Shown piece by piece: positions 48,957 through 60,001 of a DNA stretch of 64,000 nt. The DNA lies in NCBI RefSeq assembly GCF_030253575.1, contig NC_080557.1, positions 36,010,001 through 36,074,000 on the forward strand. Direction: 5' to 3'. Each line of letters opens with the position of its first letter. Position 1 is the stretch's first letter. This DNA is from Rhododendron vialii. Lineage: Eukaryota; Streptophyta; Magnoliopsida; Ericales; Ericaceae. Below the pieces are notes generated by a model. That model saw only the letters and a list, made by a program, of their open reading frames with translations, made no database searches and had not been told where the DNA came from. Both the position numbers and the translations under genes were made by a program.

Positions 48957-50639
48957 CATTATTCACCTTTTCAGGTGTTTTAAGCATTAGAATCCCCATT
49001 CGCATTTCTTCATCTTTCATGGCAGTGTCACTACGCAGAAGTTGCAAAAGTTTCGATTTTAGGAGGTTTTGCACCTTCTAAACCGCACTTGCATCCGTTC
49101 TCTTTTGCCTTCTGTTGCCTTGAATCTTTTGAGGAGAATGAATCTGACAGTGGTCTTCTTGCTTTACACAAATTTGGCTTCAAGAAATCGAAAATGGAGA
49201 TCAGAATCAAAGGCGCGTTTAAAAATTGGAGGCCGAAAACGAACGTTAGAGGAATCTTCATTCGCATGTCTGGTTCAACATTCAGAGGGCACGCTTGGAT
49301 TTATAAGGCGAAGGTAATTTTACCTCTAGTTTTAGCAACACAATTTAGAGGCCATTGTTTTATTTATGAAGACTGAAGAGAGAGCAGATAGTTTTCAAAG
49401 TTGTAAATCTCTCTCATTTGGACCTCAGGGACTATGTTCTTTGCATGTGGTATCTTGTTTAGGAGTTCTGTAATTTTGGAGGTTCTTTGTGAATATAGAT
49501 GGCTTATGAAATTTTAATCGGCATTTGGGTTACATCTTTGTGGCTATGCATCGAATCGTTTCATTCATTTTGCTTGTCTGCTTGCTTGTTTTGTTTCTTG
49601 AAATTACCGCGTCAAAGCCCATCGTAATTTAAAAAATGTCAAATAAACACAGCATTTTTAACACAATTCCAGATGAATTTCCACTGTAAAAGCTATGTCA
49701 GCGAAAAGTGTCTATTGAGAAAATTCATCAGAACTTATTGTAGCGCCTTGGCGGAGAGGTAGTTTCTCTGCCATGATCGATCCATCAGCGATTCGATTTA
49801 AACACAGGAACAACCTCTCTACATCATCGGAAGACAGAAATAGAAGTTAAAGGGTATACTTGAATCACATGATAGATTTGAGGGAAATTGACACCAAACC
49901 AAGGCATTGCTGCTGTATTTTGCAATTGAACAAGAAGTTTGTGACCAAGACTGAAGGAAATTTACACTGACCGGATTTTATTTGATGAAATGTTTATGGG
50001 GTCTATTAAAACATGTTGTACAGTAACAGGTTATACGAAGTCATGCGCTTGGCCTTCCCATAAGTTGATGAAATTGGATTGCTCCAAGGGGAAAATGCAC
50101 GGCATGGAGTCGAAAGCTTTATCTGCACCTGCAAAGAGATTAAGGAACATCGGTCAATTTAGGAAACTATTTCAAATCAATTTTGAAAAATCATTGACAA
50201 TTTGGGGTCAGAGAGCAAATGCAATGAACAAAAATTGCTCAGTTTTTTTAGATGGAATGAGCTCTTTCGAAACTTTTGAACACAAAAATGGCGCCCAGAA
50301 TTACTGAACTAGATATCTTGAAGATTACATGAAAACGTGTCCATATCACCTCATATTCTCATCATATCACCTCATATTCTCATCCGTATCTGTATTCAAG
50401 CTTCATAGATGATGAGAGCTTGCAACCACGGTCCAATAATTTAAAGTTTGTACACTATGGGATAGTTCTCGGCAGTGTTGAGAAACTGCGAAAGGTGAAT
50501 TATGCAAACCAGTAGCTGATTCTAGCCCTAAACTTTAAGTCCATCCTGCTATTTCCCTCGTTAGTTTCTCCAGTCTACTTCTGTCTCAGTTCTGTTGGCT
50601 CTCTCTTTGCCCCCTCCTAACCCAAAACTCTGGCCTCAA

Positions 50640-50990
50640 GTTAGACGGCACTTAACACTCCTAACTAAGACTAGGAGAGATGGGATTAGAACGAAAATGT
50701 TCATGATTTGTTAGAGGTAGCACTAATTAAAGGTAAGTCACAAGAAAATAAGCCTATGGTGTTTCGACCATATCTAACAGACCAGCACATGCAACAGTCA
50801 GAAAAGCGAAACGGTAGCAACAATTAAGGAGAAGTTAGAAAAGGTAGGCTAAGGTGATTCAGTCACATGGTCACACCTAACAGAGCAGTGGATGCAACAG
50901 TTAAGAAAAGCGACATAGATTTATTATTACATGAAAATGCGAGGTGGGAGAAGGCCAGGATTGACCTAATGCTGTTGTGAAAATCAATAT
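50640..50990 (+). pseudogene. Decayed LINE reverse-transcriptase tail
   Basis: Two imperfect copies (near 50,752 and 50,845) read like the LRWFGHVxRxPxxAxVRxS tail of RTE/L1-type reverse transcriptases, e.g. GEVRKG, then RLR/VIQSHMVT and QQLRKAT pieces. RRRPRI-like residues follow near 50,950. Stops and frameshifts are everywhere. Confidence 0.4.
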
Positions 50991-51477
50991 TGATTTGTTA
51001 CCTTTGATTGGATTATAAAGCACAATTCGTACTTTCATTTGGTTTGACAAATAGTTAAATTGAGGCGCCATTTGTTTGACCAGACATGAGTTAGTGGATA
51101 TTAGATCGGACTACACATCAAAAAGGGCTACATATAGAATCTGCACGGTTTGGTGGTCAGGACCGTAAGGTAAAATTCTTACCGTCAGGATTAATCTGCA
51201 TCATATAGAATCTTCTAAAGTGTGGGATATACAACACTATGCGATAAAGTATCAGTACTACTCTCATCAATCATCAAAATTAATCCAATAGAATACATAA
51301 GGTAAGATATTCCATGGCCCTTCACTATTATTCCTCTCAAACAAAGGACGTGCCCTCAAAGCATGTAATCTTGAGGAGGAAGTACCATTGGTGCGATAAG
51401 AAAAGGCATGAAACATAATTCTAAATTCATCAATCAACCAAGCAGAAAGTTGTCATCTGTAAAATCCCTAAAGCCAA

Positions 51478-51838
51478 AAAGGCCAACCAAAGGCAGCACA
51501 AGAAATTTGGTGATTCACAGAACACATGCACAATGATTCATTTTTCTTTAATTATTTTCTTTAGTTCAACGACCAGGGGATCAGGAGTGTTCGGGCCCGG
51601 TCCGGCCAAAGGTAGGCCATCCACATCGGGAATAGGACTCTGGCCAATTGTGTGAGGAGCAAACCCACCAATTAACCGGACTACGCCTTGGGGCTTCAGT
51701 GATTCCTTTTAAACATTCATACAGACAATGATTCATTTTTTACATTCATATACACAAAAGCAAAATTACCTCAGATTGACTCAACAAGAGACCCCCTTGT
51801 TCTTACACTTGGGAATGGACTCAAACGAACTTTAATCG
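51478..51838 (-). repeat. Partial duplicate of the DUF538 gene 3' end
   Basis: It aligns with 52,071-52,502. Shared words include ACAATGATTCATTTTTCTTT, GAAACCCACCAATTA-like sequence, CTTGGGCTTCAGTG and CTCAGATTGACTCAACAAGA. It includes a remnant of the last codons (FESIPKCKNKG on the minus strand) but no DUF538 core. It is therefore a truncated tandem duplicate, not a gene. Confidence 0.7.
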
Positions 51839-52438
51839 GGCTAATCACGTGCCAATTTGCAGTAGATGATAACCCGAGCGACCTAAGTATTAGCTTCTTC
51901 GAAAATTTAACAAGCTTCAAAAAATATTGAAGAACAAATAAGTGTCGCATGAGCTTTTAACAAGTCAACACGAGCCCGAATTTGAGTAGTTTGATTCCAT
52001 AGGCACAAATATTCATTTTCTACCTTCATATACACAAAAGCAAAATTACCTGGACATCCCACAAAGCAAAAAAGACCAACCAAAGAAAGCACAAGAAATT
52101 GGCAATTCACAGAACATATGCACAATGATTCATTTTTCTTTAATTATTATCAGTTTTTCCTTCGACAATCAGGGTGTTTGAGTCAACTTACACACGGTTT
52201 AACAAATCCCTGCCTGATCCGGTCAAAGGCCGTCAGGACTAGGGAATTCAGTCAGAATTACTTTCTTGAGACCTAAACCCAAAAATATAACCCTGATTAA
52301 TTGTGTGGAGAGAAACCCACCAATTACCCACACCAACTAACTGGATTACCCCTTGGGCTTCAGTGGTTCATTTTATACTTCCATACAGACAAAAGATTCA
52401 ATTTTTTACCTTGATATACACAAAAGCAAAAAATTACC

Positions 52439-52939
52439 TCAGATTGACTCAACAAGAGACTCTCGCGCCCCCTTGTTCTTACAACTGGGAATGGACTCAA
52501 ATTGCTTGGCCGGCAGTTTCTCGGACAAAGCTCCGACGTGGAATTCAATCATACCCGCATCCGAATCCGCGGTCATACCCGTGACAGGGACCCACAAGAA
52601 GAGCTTCTTGGCCTGGATACCCGACACGTCGGAGACCGACCCGTAACTCATCTTCCCCTTGACCACCTTGTCGTAGTAGACGAGCTCGTCGTCGAAGTGG
52701 ACGTAGCAGGACCGGTCGAGGTTGACGGCGAAGGATCCGTCGGAGGAGATAGAGTAGGATTTGACGGCGTCGGGGATGAGGCCTCTTGGGAAGCCGTATT
52801 GGAGGAGGAGGTCGTGGATGTCTGCGGTGGTTGTGGTGGTGGAGAGAGAGAGGAGGTGGGTGTTGGAGAGGAAGAGGAGAGAGAAGAGGCAGAGGGAGGT
52901 TGAAGGGGTGGTGAGGGGGTTCCGGTGGAGAAACGCCAT
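52439..52939 (-). CDS. DUF538 family protein, secreted (copy 1)
   Basis: A single exon of 166 aa. The ATG at 52,939 starts MAFLHRN, followed by a hydrophobic signal peptide (CLFSLLFL). An upstream in-frame extension would translate the leader CT tract as a Leu-Ser repeat and was rejected. The DUF538 core is intact: LLLQYGFPRGLIPDAVKSYS, CYVHFDDELVYYDKVV, then KMSYGSVSDVSGIQ and KKLFLWVPV near residues 40-135. DUF538 proteins are plant-specific beta-rich proteins of poorly known, often stress-linked function. The frame stops at TGA, overlapping a GAG|GTAATT donor-like site that corresponds to the intron donor in the second copy. Confidence 0.9.
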   Translation of the reverse strand: MAFLHRNPLTTPSTSLCLFSLLFLSNTHLLSLSTTTTTADIHDLLLQYGFPRGLIPDAVKSYSISSDGSFAVNLDRSCYVHFDDELVYYDKVVKGKMSYGSVSDVSGIQAKKLFLWVPVTGMTADSDAGMIEFHVGALSEKLPAKQFESIPSCKNKGARESLVESI

Positions 52940-52943
52940 GTGA

Positions 52944-52947
<4 letters not shown>

Positions 52948-52982
<35 letters not shown>
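52948..52982 (-). repeat. (GA)n tract in the DUF538 copy 1 leader
   Basis: About 17 GA repeats on the plus strand (CT on the sense strand), starting 9 bp upstream of the start codon, so transcribed into the leader. Confidence 0.85.
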
Positions 52983-52985
<3 letters not shown>

Positions 52986-53079
52986 ACTACTGGGCAGATG
53001 CTTGGCGTAAAAGGTGAGAGAGGTGATTTTAAAGCTGCGTTTTTGTTGCTCCTGATTGAATTATTAGGATGTAACTGTG

Positions 53080-53304
53080 GAGAAATTTTGGGTGCCGGTT
53101 GCATACCACGTGGTTGTGCCCACGTGTTGTTCGAGCACTTTATCCGGGCCGTCCAAAAGTGTATTGAAACTAGATTGAAAAAATTTCTTTCTTCTCATCC
53201 CACCACTTTCTCTCTCCAAATCCATATCATCTAAAACCGAAATGAATTGTCCGGATACATTGTTCTGGCAGCACGTGGTGCCCGCTTGCACCCAAAAATT
53301 TCTC
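53080..53304. mobile_element. MITE with G-boxes upstream of DUF538 copy 1
   Basis: The terminal inverted repeats are GAGAAATTTTGGGTGC and GCACCCAAAAATTTCTC. A duplication TAACTGTG lies at 53,072-53,079 and 53,306-53,313 (9 bp with one mismatch). Inside are two G-box cores in CCACGTGG (53,106-53,113) and CCACGTGT (53,120-53,127), and a third, GCACGTGG, near 53,271. G-boxes bind bZIP and bHLH factors. The element begins 141 bp from the start codon. MULE-like by duplication length. Confidence 0.7.
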
Positions 53305-53576
53305 ATAACTGTGACTTCATTATATAGCGTGTTTACTAATTGCACCCAAAAATTTCACCAAGATTCGGTCGTATGTGAGTACACGAGGTGGGGCGTGAAA
53401 TTGCCTTGGTGGTGTTGAGTGACAATCTACGTCACACAATGAGTGTTCGTATGCGTGGTTATTAGATGGGAAAAAGCTTGTTGATAACAAGTACTATAAA
53501 ACTGCATTCATTTGATTAATAGATGTCTGTAGTCATCGATAGAAGTCGTATTAACAGGGCTCTGTTTCTTGTTGCA

Positions 53577-53923
53577 GCTCGACCCCTCTACAAACAGAAC
53601 TCATGGCCATGTCACTGGCCATCACATGGGCACTGCACAACAATTTTAAAGTTGTCTTCCTCTATTCTGATTGTTCAAATGCCATTTTGCAGCTAGCAGG
53701 CCAGTCTGAACATCATTACGCGGATACCTTTTTGTTGCACAACTTTCGGCAAGAACTATCGAAGCTAGCTTTTTTCAGGATATCCAAAGTTGATCGCAAA
53801 AACGTGCACCAAGCCCACCGTCTAGCTAAAAGGGCGTTGTTGTCCCCCTCCACAACTCCAGCTGCACGGAGAATTGCTTTTTGGACCGGAGCGACTACTG
53901 GCCATCACTTTTTGTTTACTTAG
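53577..53923 (+). pseudogene. RNase H-like (RVT_3) domain fragment
   Basis: The open frame reads LQTELMAMSLAITWALHNN, VVFLYSDCSNAILQLAG and ISKVDRKNVHQAHRLAKRAL. The Glu of TEL, the Asp of YSDC and the AHRLA block fit the plant RNase H-like domain found at LINE C termini. A TTGTTGCAG precedes it, which could be chance. No upstream RT exists, so it is probably an orphan LINE piece, but the frame is undamaged over about 105 codons. Confidence 0.6.
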
Positions 53924-54437
53924 CTCCTTTTTTATGTTGTACTTTGTAAACTGTTATCATTTATCTATGCATTTCTATCATGTTCCAAAAAAAATGTCAT
54001 ACCCAGAGACGAATTCAGTATCTACAGAAAAGATAATAGACAGCTGTAAAAAATAACAATCCCTATCTCAGAGTTTTACACAGTTTTACATTTGTTGCAG
54101 AAAACAAGTAGTAGTACTTTTTCTTTTTGCTAAGCAAAAAAAGTGGGGGACGGAGCGACCAGGCATGACCAAGCATAACAACTTTTTTGGACGTGATCAT
54201 AGAAATTCCAAATCCACAAGGGCCTCAGAAGGAATAAAAGAGCCATAATAACTACCATCCCACCAAGAACTATTGGACCACAGCCAGGCTTCGCAGAAGA
54301 ACTAAGTTCAAAATGGCGTCGTTAGTACAACTCAAACACGTGACCTCTTGACAACCCAAACCCTGTGGGAGTGAGCCAAGAATCACTACCCTACCACTAT
54401 TGGGGGTCATAAAACAAGTCCCTTATTCTCGAGCAAG
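53924..54437. other. Spacer between two convergent RNase H-like fragments
   Basis: No gene is visible. The flank near 54,330-54,400 (CTCAAACACGTGACCTCTTGACAAC, split here) has a tRNA-B-box-like appearance, but no A box was found at the right distance. Confidence 0.35.
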
Positions 54438-54804
54438 TTTTTTTTTTTTTTTTACGAACAAGCTCAATGCATTATAATAAAACGCAATATTACAAGTTCA
54501 ACAAAACTGCCCTTGCTTTCACATGAGCAGCCTGCACCACTTGCCTATCCACCTTAACAACTTTAACTACATTAAAACGAGTACATAAGGAACAAAAATC
54601 CATAAGAGCTGTTTGCAAGCTAAACTCTGCCTCTGTAGGATTGAGAAGCCCCTGCACAGAAACTGCACAATCAGTAAGAATGCAAATCTCCCGCAACCCT
54701 TGACCAAAGGCCCATTCCAGCACTAACAAACCAACCCTGATTTCTACCATAGCTGCCGAAGAGGAGCTACACCTAGCTACTTGATATGCCACCTCTTGCC
54801 CACC
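54438..54804 (-). mobile_element. 5'-truncated LINE with RNase H-like domain and clear target duplication
   Basis: The minus strand reads QEVAYQVARCSSSSAAMVEI, then ICILTDCAVSVQGLL and KVDRQVVQAAHVKARAVL (an RVT_3 RNase H-like domain). It ends at a poly-A tract (T-run 54,438-54,453). The duplication ATTCTCGAGCAAG lies at 54,425-54,437 and 54,805-54,817; the next two T's also match but merge into the T-run. It is only about 367 bp long, strongly 5'-truncated. Confidence 0.82.
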
Positions 54805-54877
54805 ATTCTCGAGCAAGTTGACCTCTATACTCTTCTTCAAGTCCACAATATCAGCACGGCCTCCTCCATTTATTTAA

Positions 54878-54879
<2 letters not shown>

Positions 54880-54911
<32 letters not shown>
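54880..54911. repeat. (GA)n microsatellite
   Basis: About 16 GA repeats. A minus-strand ATG at 54,870 follows directly, as in the DUF538 genes, but the frame after it closes quickly (MEEAVLILWT stop). If it was a gene start it is broken; no family was recognised. Confidence 0.8.
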
Positions 54912-54915
<4 letters not shown>

Positions 54916-55162
54916 AAAAGAGTACACCAACATAGCAACAAGAAGCAAGAGGTAGGTTGAGAATATGCGAGGAGGAGGAGGAGGATGGTATTCTGCACTC
55001 TACGTGACTCTCAATGCTGCTCTTTTTTTTTATTGTATTGATTTCATTTTTTTTTTGATATTTTTGTTGATAAAAAAAAAACATAGCAGAGAAATACATT
55101 GGAAAATAACCTCTATAGAATTAAAAATAATTTGGAACATCGAGAGTAGGAGTAAAGTTTCA

Positions 55163-55362
55163 TTACTCCCTCCATTCCAATTTTTAAGTCAACTTTTGGG
55201 ATTCCAACTTGATAAGGGAACATAATTATTGCATGTTTTTATCAAAATAACTTGATAAGGGATTCCATCTTTTTGAGAGTAAATTAATACAAAATTAGCC
55301 TTTTTGACATCAGTCAATTGGGAGGCGCTAAAATAGGAGTCCAAAACAGAATGAAACTGTCA
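55163..55362. mobile_element. Stowaway/mariner-like fragment (weak)
   Basis: It begins TACTCCCTCCATTCCAATTT, the common Tc1-mariner/Stowaway terminus of plants. The opposite terminus was not identified. Similar isolated sequence is present at 2,984-3,000. Confidence 0.35.
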
Positions 55363-56176
55363 CACCCTCGATTTTAAACATAAAAATAATAGCTTTTCCA
55401 TATATAAAACATCATCTTATCCGTACCAACATACCCATGAACATCATGCCAACATCATCTCATAAACAAACATCCTTTCAAACAAATGTCCACATGTTTT
55501 GTAAAGACCTGTGCTTAATTTTAATAATTTTAATGCTCTATAAACGAACATGCTTGCAACTGTTAATTACCACCACCACTTCTTTGTCCCCTGCCATCTC
55601 CCTTCACTGACCCTTGATATGATCAATCGGTTCGGACCTCTACTTAGTTTCTACCCAAGCTTCATCCTGGTGATCCATAGATCACCCAGGTTCGGGTCCA
55701 TAAGCAGCAACAATTGCCCTATGAAGACTGCTTTCCACTTAGTTTCCACCCAAGCTTCATCCTAATCATGCATAGATCACCCGGGTTCGGGTCCATAAGC
55801 AGTGGCAATTGCCCTATGAAGACTGCTTTCGCTACGGCTCCGGTGGGTTCCCTCTACATGTTTTACCTAATGTCCAATGCTAAATATGTAGCATATCATT
55901 TATAGTGCTCATATTTTCGAATCAAAGCCCAAAGAAGAAGAAGAGAACATATATATTCCATATTACTAGCATAAATTGTTTCTTTAAACCTGATTCGTTA
56001 AAGAAACTGGTACATCAAGAACCGAAACTTGATAACATGATATGTACAAATATTACACACATAATTTCTTCAGATCACCCCTCTTCCAGCTGCATTTTGA
56101 AATACACACTACAAGGTCCGATGATACCTCCAATTACAACTATTTTGTCATAATTAACAGAGGCGTTTCTTCTTGT
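55363..56176 (+). mobile_element. LTR-like fragment with a 95-bp tandem duplication
   Basis: It starts TGTCACACCCTCGATTTTAA, a frequent gypsy LTR start. No matching CA terminus or duplication was found, so the right edge is nominal. Positions 55,643-55,737 and 55,738-55,830 are two copies of a 95-bp unit (ACCCAAGCTTCATCCT, GGTTCGGGTCCATAAGCAG, ATTGCCCTATGAAGACTG). Confidence 0.45.
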
Positions 56177-59100
56177 CTAGTCCGTAAGTAGCATCTCAAC
56201 GTCATTGACTGGAGTGGGAAGCTGCAAATTAACAAAAAGAAATACTAACATAAGCAAGAGAAGAAAAACATTAGACGCCACAAGACGATATTTCAAAGCA
56301 TGAACATCATAAGTTAGAGAAATGACACGTGGGAAATACGAAGAGAAGGAAGACATAAAATGATGTCATGAGAATACATTTAGACGATTTCTTGTGTGGA
56401 ATAGATATAATGACATTATGTTATTAAAAATGTACATAAAAAACACAACAAACTGGAAACCAGTGATGAGAAGGGGGAGGGTACCTATAATCACTGGTGT
56501 AGTTTCCTAAACCCAAGTATGCTAGTTAGAGAAAAGGTTAACCAAGTCCATTTTGCTCAAATGAATAAAACCATATCTGAAGATAGAGCTACTTTGTGAC
56601 CCGTTTCTGCTATCGGTGATAAGCAATATAAAGATCTAAGCATTTAAGAGCAGGGTTGAGTTCATTTCAATCAAGAGGAGAAAGGAATTTTAACGACCTA
56701 CTTGACAAAGGTAAGAAGTAGTAATAACCTATGCAGAGGCCTCAGGGCCTTTAGTCTGGAGTTCGATACCACCTGCGTGCTAATCAAGGAATAATGACAT
56801 AATAAGCACTTGAGAGCAACATATAGCCACTTCATCACCCGAACCTTAGCCATCATGAAGTTATGGGCAATAAACTGCTCTTCAATCTGACCAATATAAA
56901 AGGGACTAAACTAAACCAGTTCTACTAAACCTTAGGGCATATGTATGTTCAACTGTGAACTGTAAGCTGTCCTTTTTAACTAGACAAAGACAATCAATCA
57001 TACATAGAGTCTAAATATACACTGAACAATTGATATTAACAAGATAGGGGATTTCCTTGAAATAACACTGGATAAAAAAAAAACTGGATAATTGAGATCA
57101 ACTAGTCACTCCAAATACTTATAGCAAAATGGGTTTTAATCCAATCCTTTCTCCAGAAAACCTCTCACAAAATAGTATCAAATACTTACAGCATCCCGTT
57201 CACAGTCCTTAAAACATGTTGCATGTGTTCCACTTTCCACTTCACCTTACACTACCCCCTTTTCCATCCTTGACCCATTTCTGCTAACTTTCAGTCTTTC
57301 ACAATCAAAACAACTCTAAAAGCTCCTCGACAGCGTCTTGTGTCTTTTTCTTCCCTCCAAGTTAGGAGTTCCTAACTATCCGTGAGATTTCACGAATGCT
57401 TTATCTTTGTCAAAGGAAATCCGCACATACAAACATGTTCCAGGTGCTTAGACCAGGTAAGGCTACCACAAGACACCGCATTTAGGGTTTCATTCACCTA
57501 TACTCTTGTTAAGCATTTAGGCCACATGCTGACAATCCACAGAAAGCTGACATTCTATCTAAGCAGCAAAAAAAGCCATAAAATTACAGTAACTGACACT
57601 GCAGGTCTCTGCATAAGCTCCTCAGGCCTAGCTACACCACGTTGCCAACCCTAAGCATTTCATGTATGCTCATTCAACAAAGAACTTTTATTCTAGAACA
57701 ACACCAATTTCCCCCTTCCAGATGCAGGTTTCAAGCCTAGAACCTAGAGAACGAAAAGAACAGACCTTAGAGGCAATGTCCCCAAAATTTAGCCTCTATC
57801 TCATGACCAGAATGCACACAGCTCTAACTCTGAAGTATAGAAACAAAGAAGCGATGTCTGTATAGCTGGCAAGAAGGGGGAATGCAGATTTCTGGAAAAG
57901 CTATGCGTAAATGAGAATAACATAGATGCTAATATGGAGTCTAAATTATGGTAATATCTCAAGGTCCAGAGTGCTATAGCGTACGATAAAGGAACGCGTC
58001 CTTCCCCGATCCAAAATTTCTAATTCCTATCACTGGTTGATTCCTAAATCTTACTTGGTCCATGCTTCGGCTTTGTTTGATCATAAATTTGTCGAGGGAA
58101 TGAATAATAAGGAACCCACAAAATACATTTCGTGTCCTCAATCCACCATATCTTATTACATTTCCTTTTTACTCTTCCTTTCCCCACATAAATCCTCTAC
58201 AATCCTTATGAAATCCCTCAACCAATCTGTATACAAACACGGCCTTAATGTTGGTCCCCAATTGTCGGATGGCTCCTTTAGAGCTCCTTCGAACTGTTAT
58301 AAATGGATGTGAAAACAAAAGAAAGGAAAATCCTCTAACTTAATCGTACAACTAAAAGATGTGGGAAATGAATACAAAAGACAGGTTTTTATCGGCCCAT
58401 TTTCTTGTTAGATTCGGTGAGAAACCACAAATCCTTTCCGCTCTCTCTTTTTCACAATCCAAAGTGCTAGTTGATCTTCAATTTTCATTTTCATATCCAC
58501 ACAAGAACACAAGGCTCACAAATAGTAATTCAAGCCAAATAAACACATTTACATAAAGCACAAAACCAATCAATGTTGGGCTTGTGAAGACTAATTCAAT
58601 TTGTGTCCCGCTTCGCTGAATATTCGGGGTACTACTGTAATGTAAATCCTTGGTTATGGCTATACGCAGCTGATTTAACCGGTACCCATTTCTTCAATGA
58701 TACATAATAAAAACCAGTTGGGAACCACGTAAAAATCTATGTTCTTGCATTTTTTGTTTCTTTTTCTTGATTGTTTGTAATTGTGTATTTGTTGGTTTAG
58801 CTATATCTCAACAATCACAATTAAAAAAAGTAAAAAACTACGACAACAAGAGCTATGACTCAAGATCAATCAATACCTCAATAACCGATACCTTCATTTC
58901 ACACCACTTTTAGTTATCCAAACAAGTAATGGAATTGTCATTCCTTTCCTTTTCTTTTCCCACCCTACTTCACAATCCAAAGGGCTTGTTAATCTCCAAT
59001 TTTATGTCCACACAAGAACATAAGGCTCATAAATAGTAGTATCCAATCAACCCACACAAACTCAAGTACATTATGCACAAAACCAATCAAAACTATCAAA

Positions 59101-59621
59101 AATTAAAGACCAATCGATACCTCAATGACCCGCTTCCACAATCGGCCACAGGGAACCGAAGCCTTGTTCTTTTTGGCCCCACAAGAACGGACGGTCTTGA
59201 ACTGATCCACATCGAGTTTCTTATTAATAAACCCAACCAGAAAATATATGCTGTCAGAAGGGGGCAAATCGACCTTGATTTCGTCTACGTCGAACCAAAT
59301 GAACAGCCTTTGGACCTGAATACCCTTGAGGTCGGTGATCGAGCCGTACTTGAGCTTCCCAGTGATTTTCTTGTCGTAGTAGACCAGATAATCGAATTGG
59401 ATGTAACAGGGTTTGTCGAGCTCGACGACGAAGGTTCCGTCGTCGGAGGAGAGAGAGTAGGATTTGACGGAGTCGGGGAGGAGGCCGCTCGGGAGGCCGT
59501 ATTTGGGGAGGAGCTCGTAGACGGTTGGGGCGTCGGAGGCGGAGAGGGAGAGGATGTGGAGAGAGAAGAGGACGAGGAGAGAGAAGAGGTGGGGGGGTTT
59601 TGGTTTTGGATTGATCGACAT
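56177..59621 (-). CDS. DUF538 family protein, secreted (copy 2, two exons)
   Basis: Exon 1 is 59121-59621 (167 codons), exon 2 is 56177-56221 (14 codons plus TAG). They join in phase 0 across a 2,899-bp intron, giving 181 aa. The start MSINPKPKPPHLF is followed by a signal peptide (LLVLFSLHILSL). The core has YGLPSGLLPDSVKSYS, CYIQFDYLVYYDKKITGKL, YGSITDLKGIQVQRLF and DLPPSDSIYFLVGF. Exon 1 ends CGRLWKRVIE at GAG|gtatcg. Exon 2 (LPTPVNDVEMLLTD, preceded by ttaatttgcag) is inferred from its acceptor, frame and terminal stop. Without splicing the frame ends five codons later at 59,103 (VSIGL), so a one-exon 172-aa form is the alternative. It is clearly diverged from copy 1, so the duplication is not recent. 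Confidence 0.78.
58425..59095. repeat. Direct repeat of about 130 bp inside the DUF538 copy 2 intron
   Basis: Positions about 58,452-58,572 and 58,968-59,092 share TTCACAATCCAAAGYGCT, CCACACAAGAACAYAAGGCT, CAAATAGTA-type and CACAAAACCAATCAA blocks. They are about 520 bp apart. The rest of the intron (56,222-58,420) shows no gene or element that I recognise. Confidence 0.6.
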
Positions 59622-59646
59622 GCCTGTTGATGGACGGTTTAGACTT

Positions 59647-59648
<2 letters not shown>

Positions 59649-59683
<35 letters not shown>
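59649..59683 (-). repeat. (GA)n tract in the DUF538 copy 2 leader
   Basis: About 17 GA repeats on the plus strand (CT on the sense strand), starting 28 bp upstream of the start codon and followed by a GGA trinucleotide run. The placement matches copy 1. Confidence 0.85.
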
Positions 59684-59686
<3 letters not shown>

Positions 59687-59960
59687 GAGGAGGAGGAGGA
59701 GGAAATGGGGGACTTTGAAGAGAGCAAGGGTACAAACCGGGTCGGCACAGTGATCAAGGCCTATAATTTTAAGATTTGATTATAGGATTTGTGTTCTTGG
59801 GTTTGAAATGAAATCAATTCGTTTGGAATCAGTTTATATTGGACATTTTTTTGAATAATTTTATACGAGGATCTGTTATTATTTTATTTAAATTTTTACA
59901 AATGTACGGTGAAATTTGTTGTTCAAATTATGTAAGGTGCGAGCTGACCGAACAAATAAA

Positions 59961-59964
<4 letters not shown>

Positions 59965-59999
<35 letters not shown>
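59965..59999. repeat. (GA)n microsatellite
   Basis: About 17 GA repeats, about 345 bp upstream of DUF538 copy 2. No gene starts next to it. Confidence 0.85.

Positions 60000-60001
<2 letters not shown>

Larger units (their letters stand above)
49450..52070. other. Intergenic region with decayed LINE sequence
   Basis: No intact gene. The open frame at 49,990-50,307 has no recognisable domain. The stretch 50,640-50,990 is a decayed LINE tail, and 51,478-51,838 duplicates the 3' end of the neighbouring DUF538 gene. The rest shows nothing that I can name. Confidence 0.5.

Noticed and set aside
52940-53104. In-frame N-terminal extension of DUF538 copy 1 (Leu-Ser repeat)
   Set aside because: It is only the translated (CT)n leader. 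The signal peptide begins right after the ATG at 52,939. The same applies to the extension of copy 2 at 59,622-59,735.
56720-56790. GAGTTCGATACC resembling a tRNA B box
   Set aside because: No A box at the right distance, no stem pairing, no flanking duplication.
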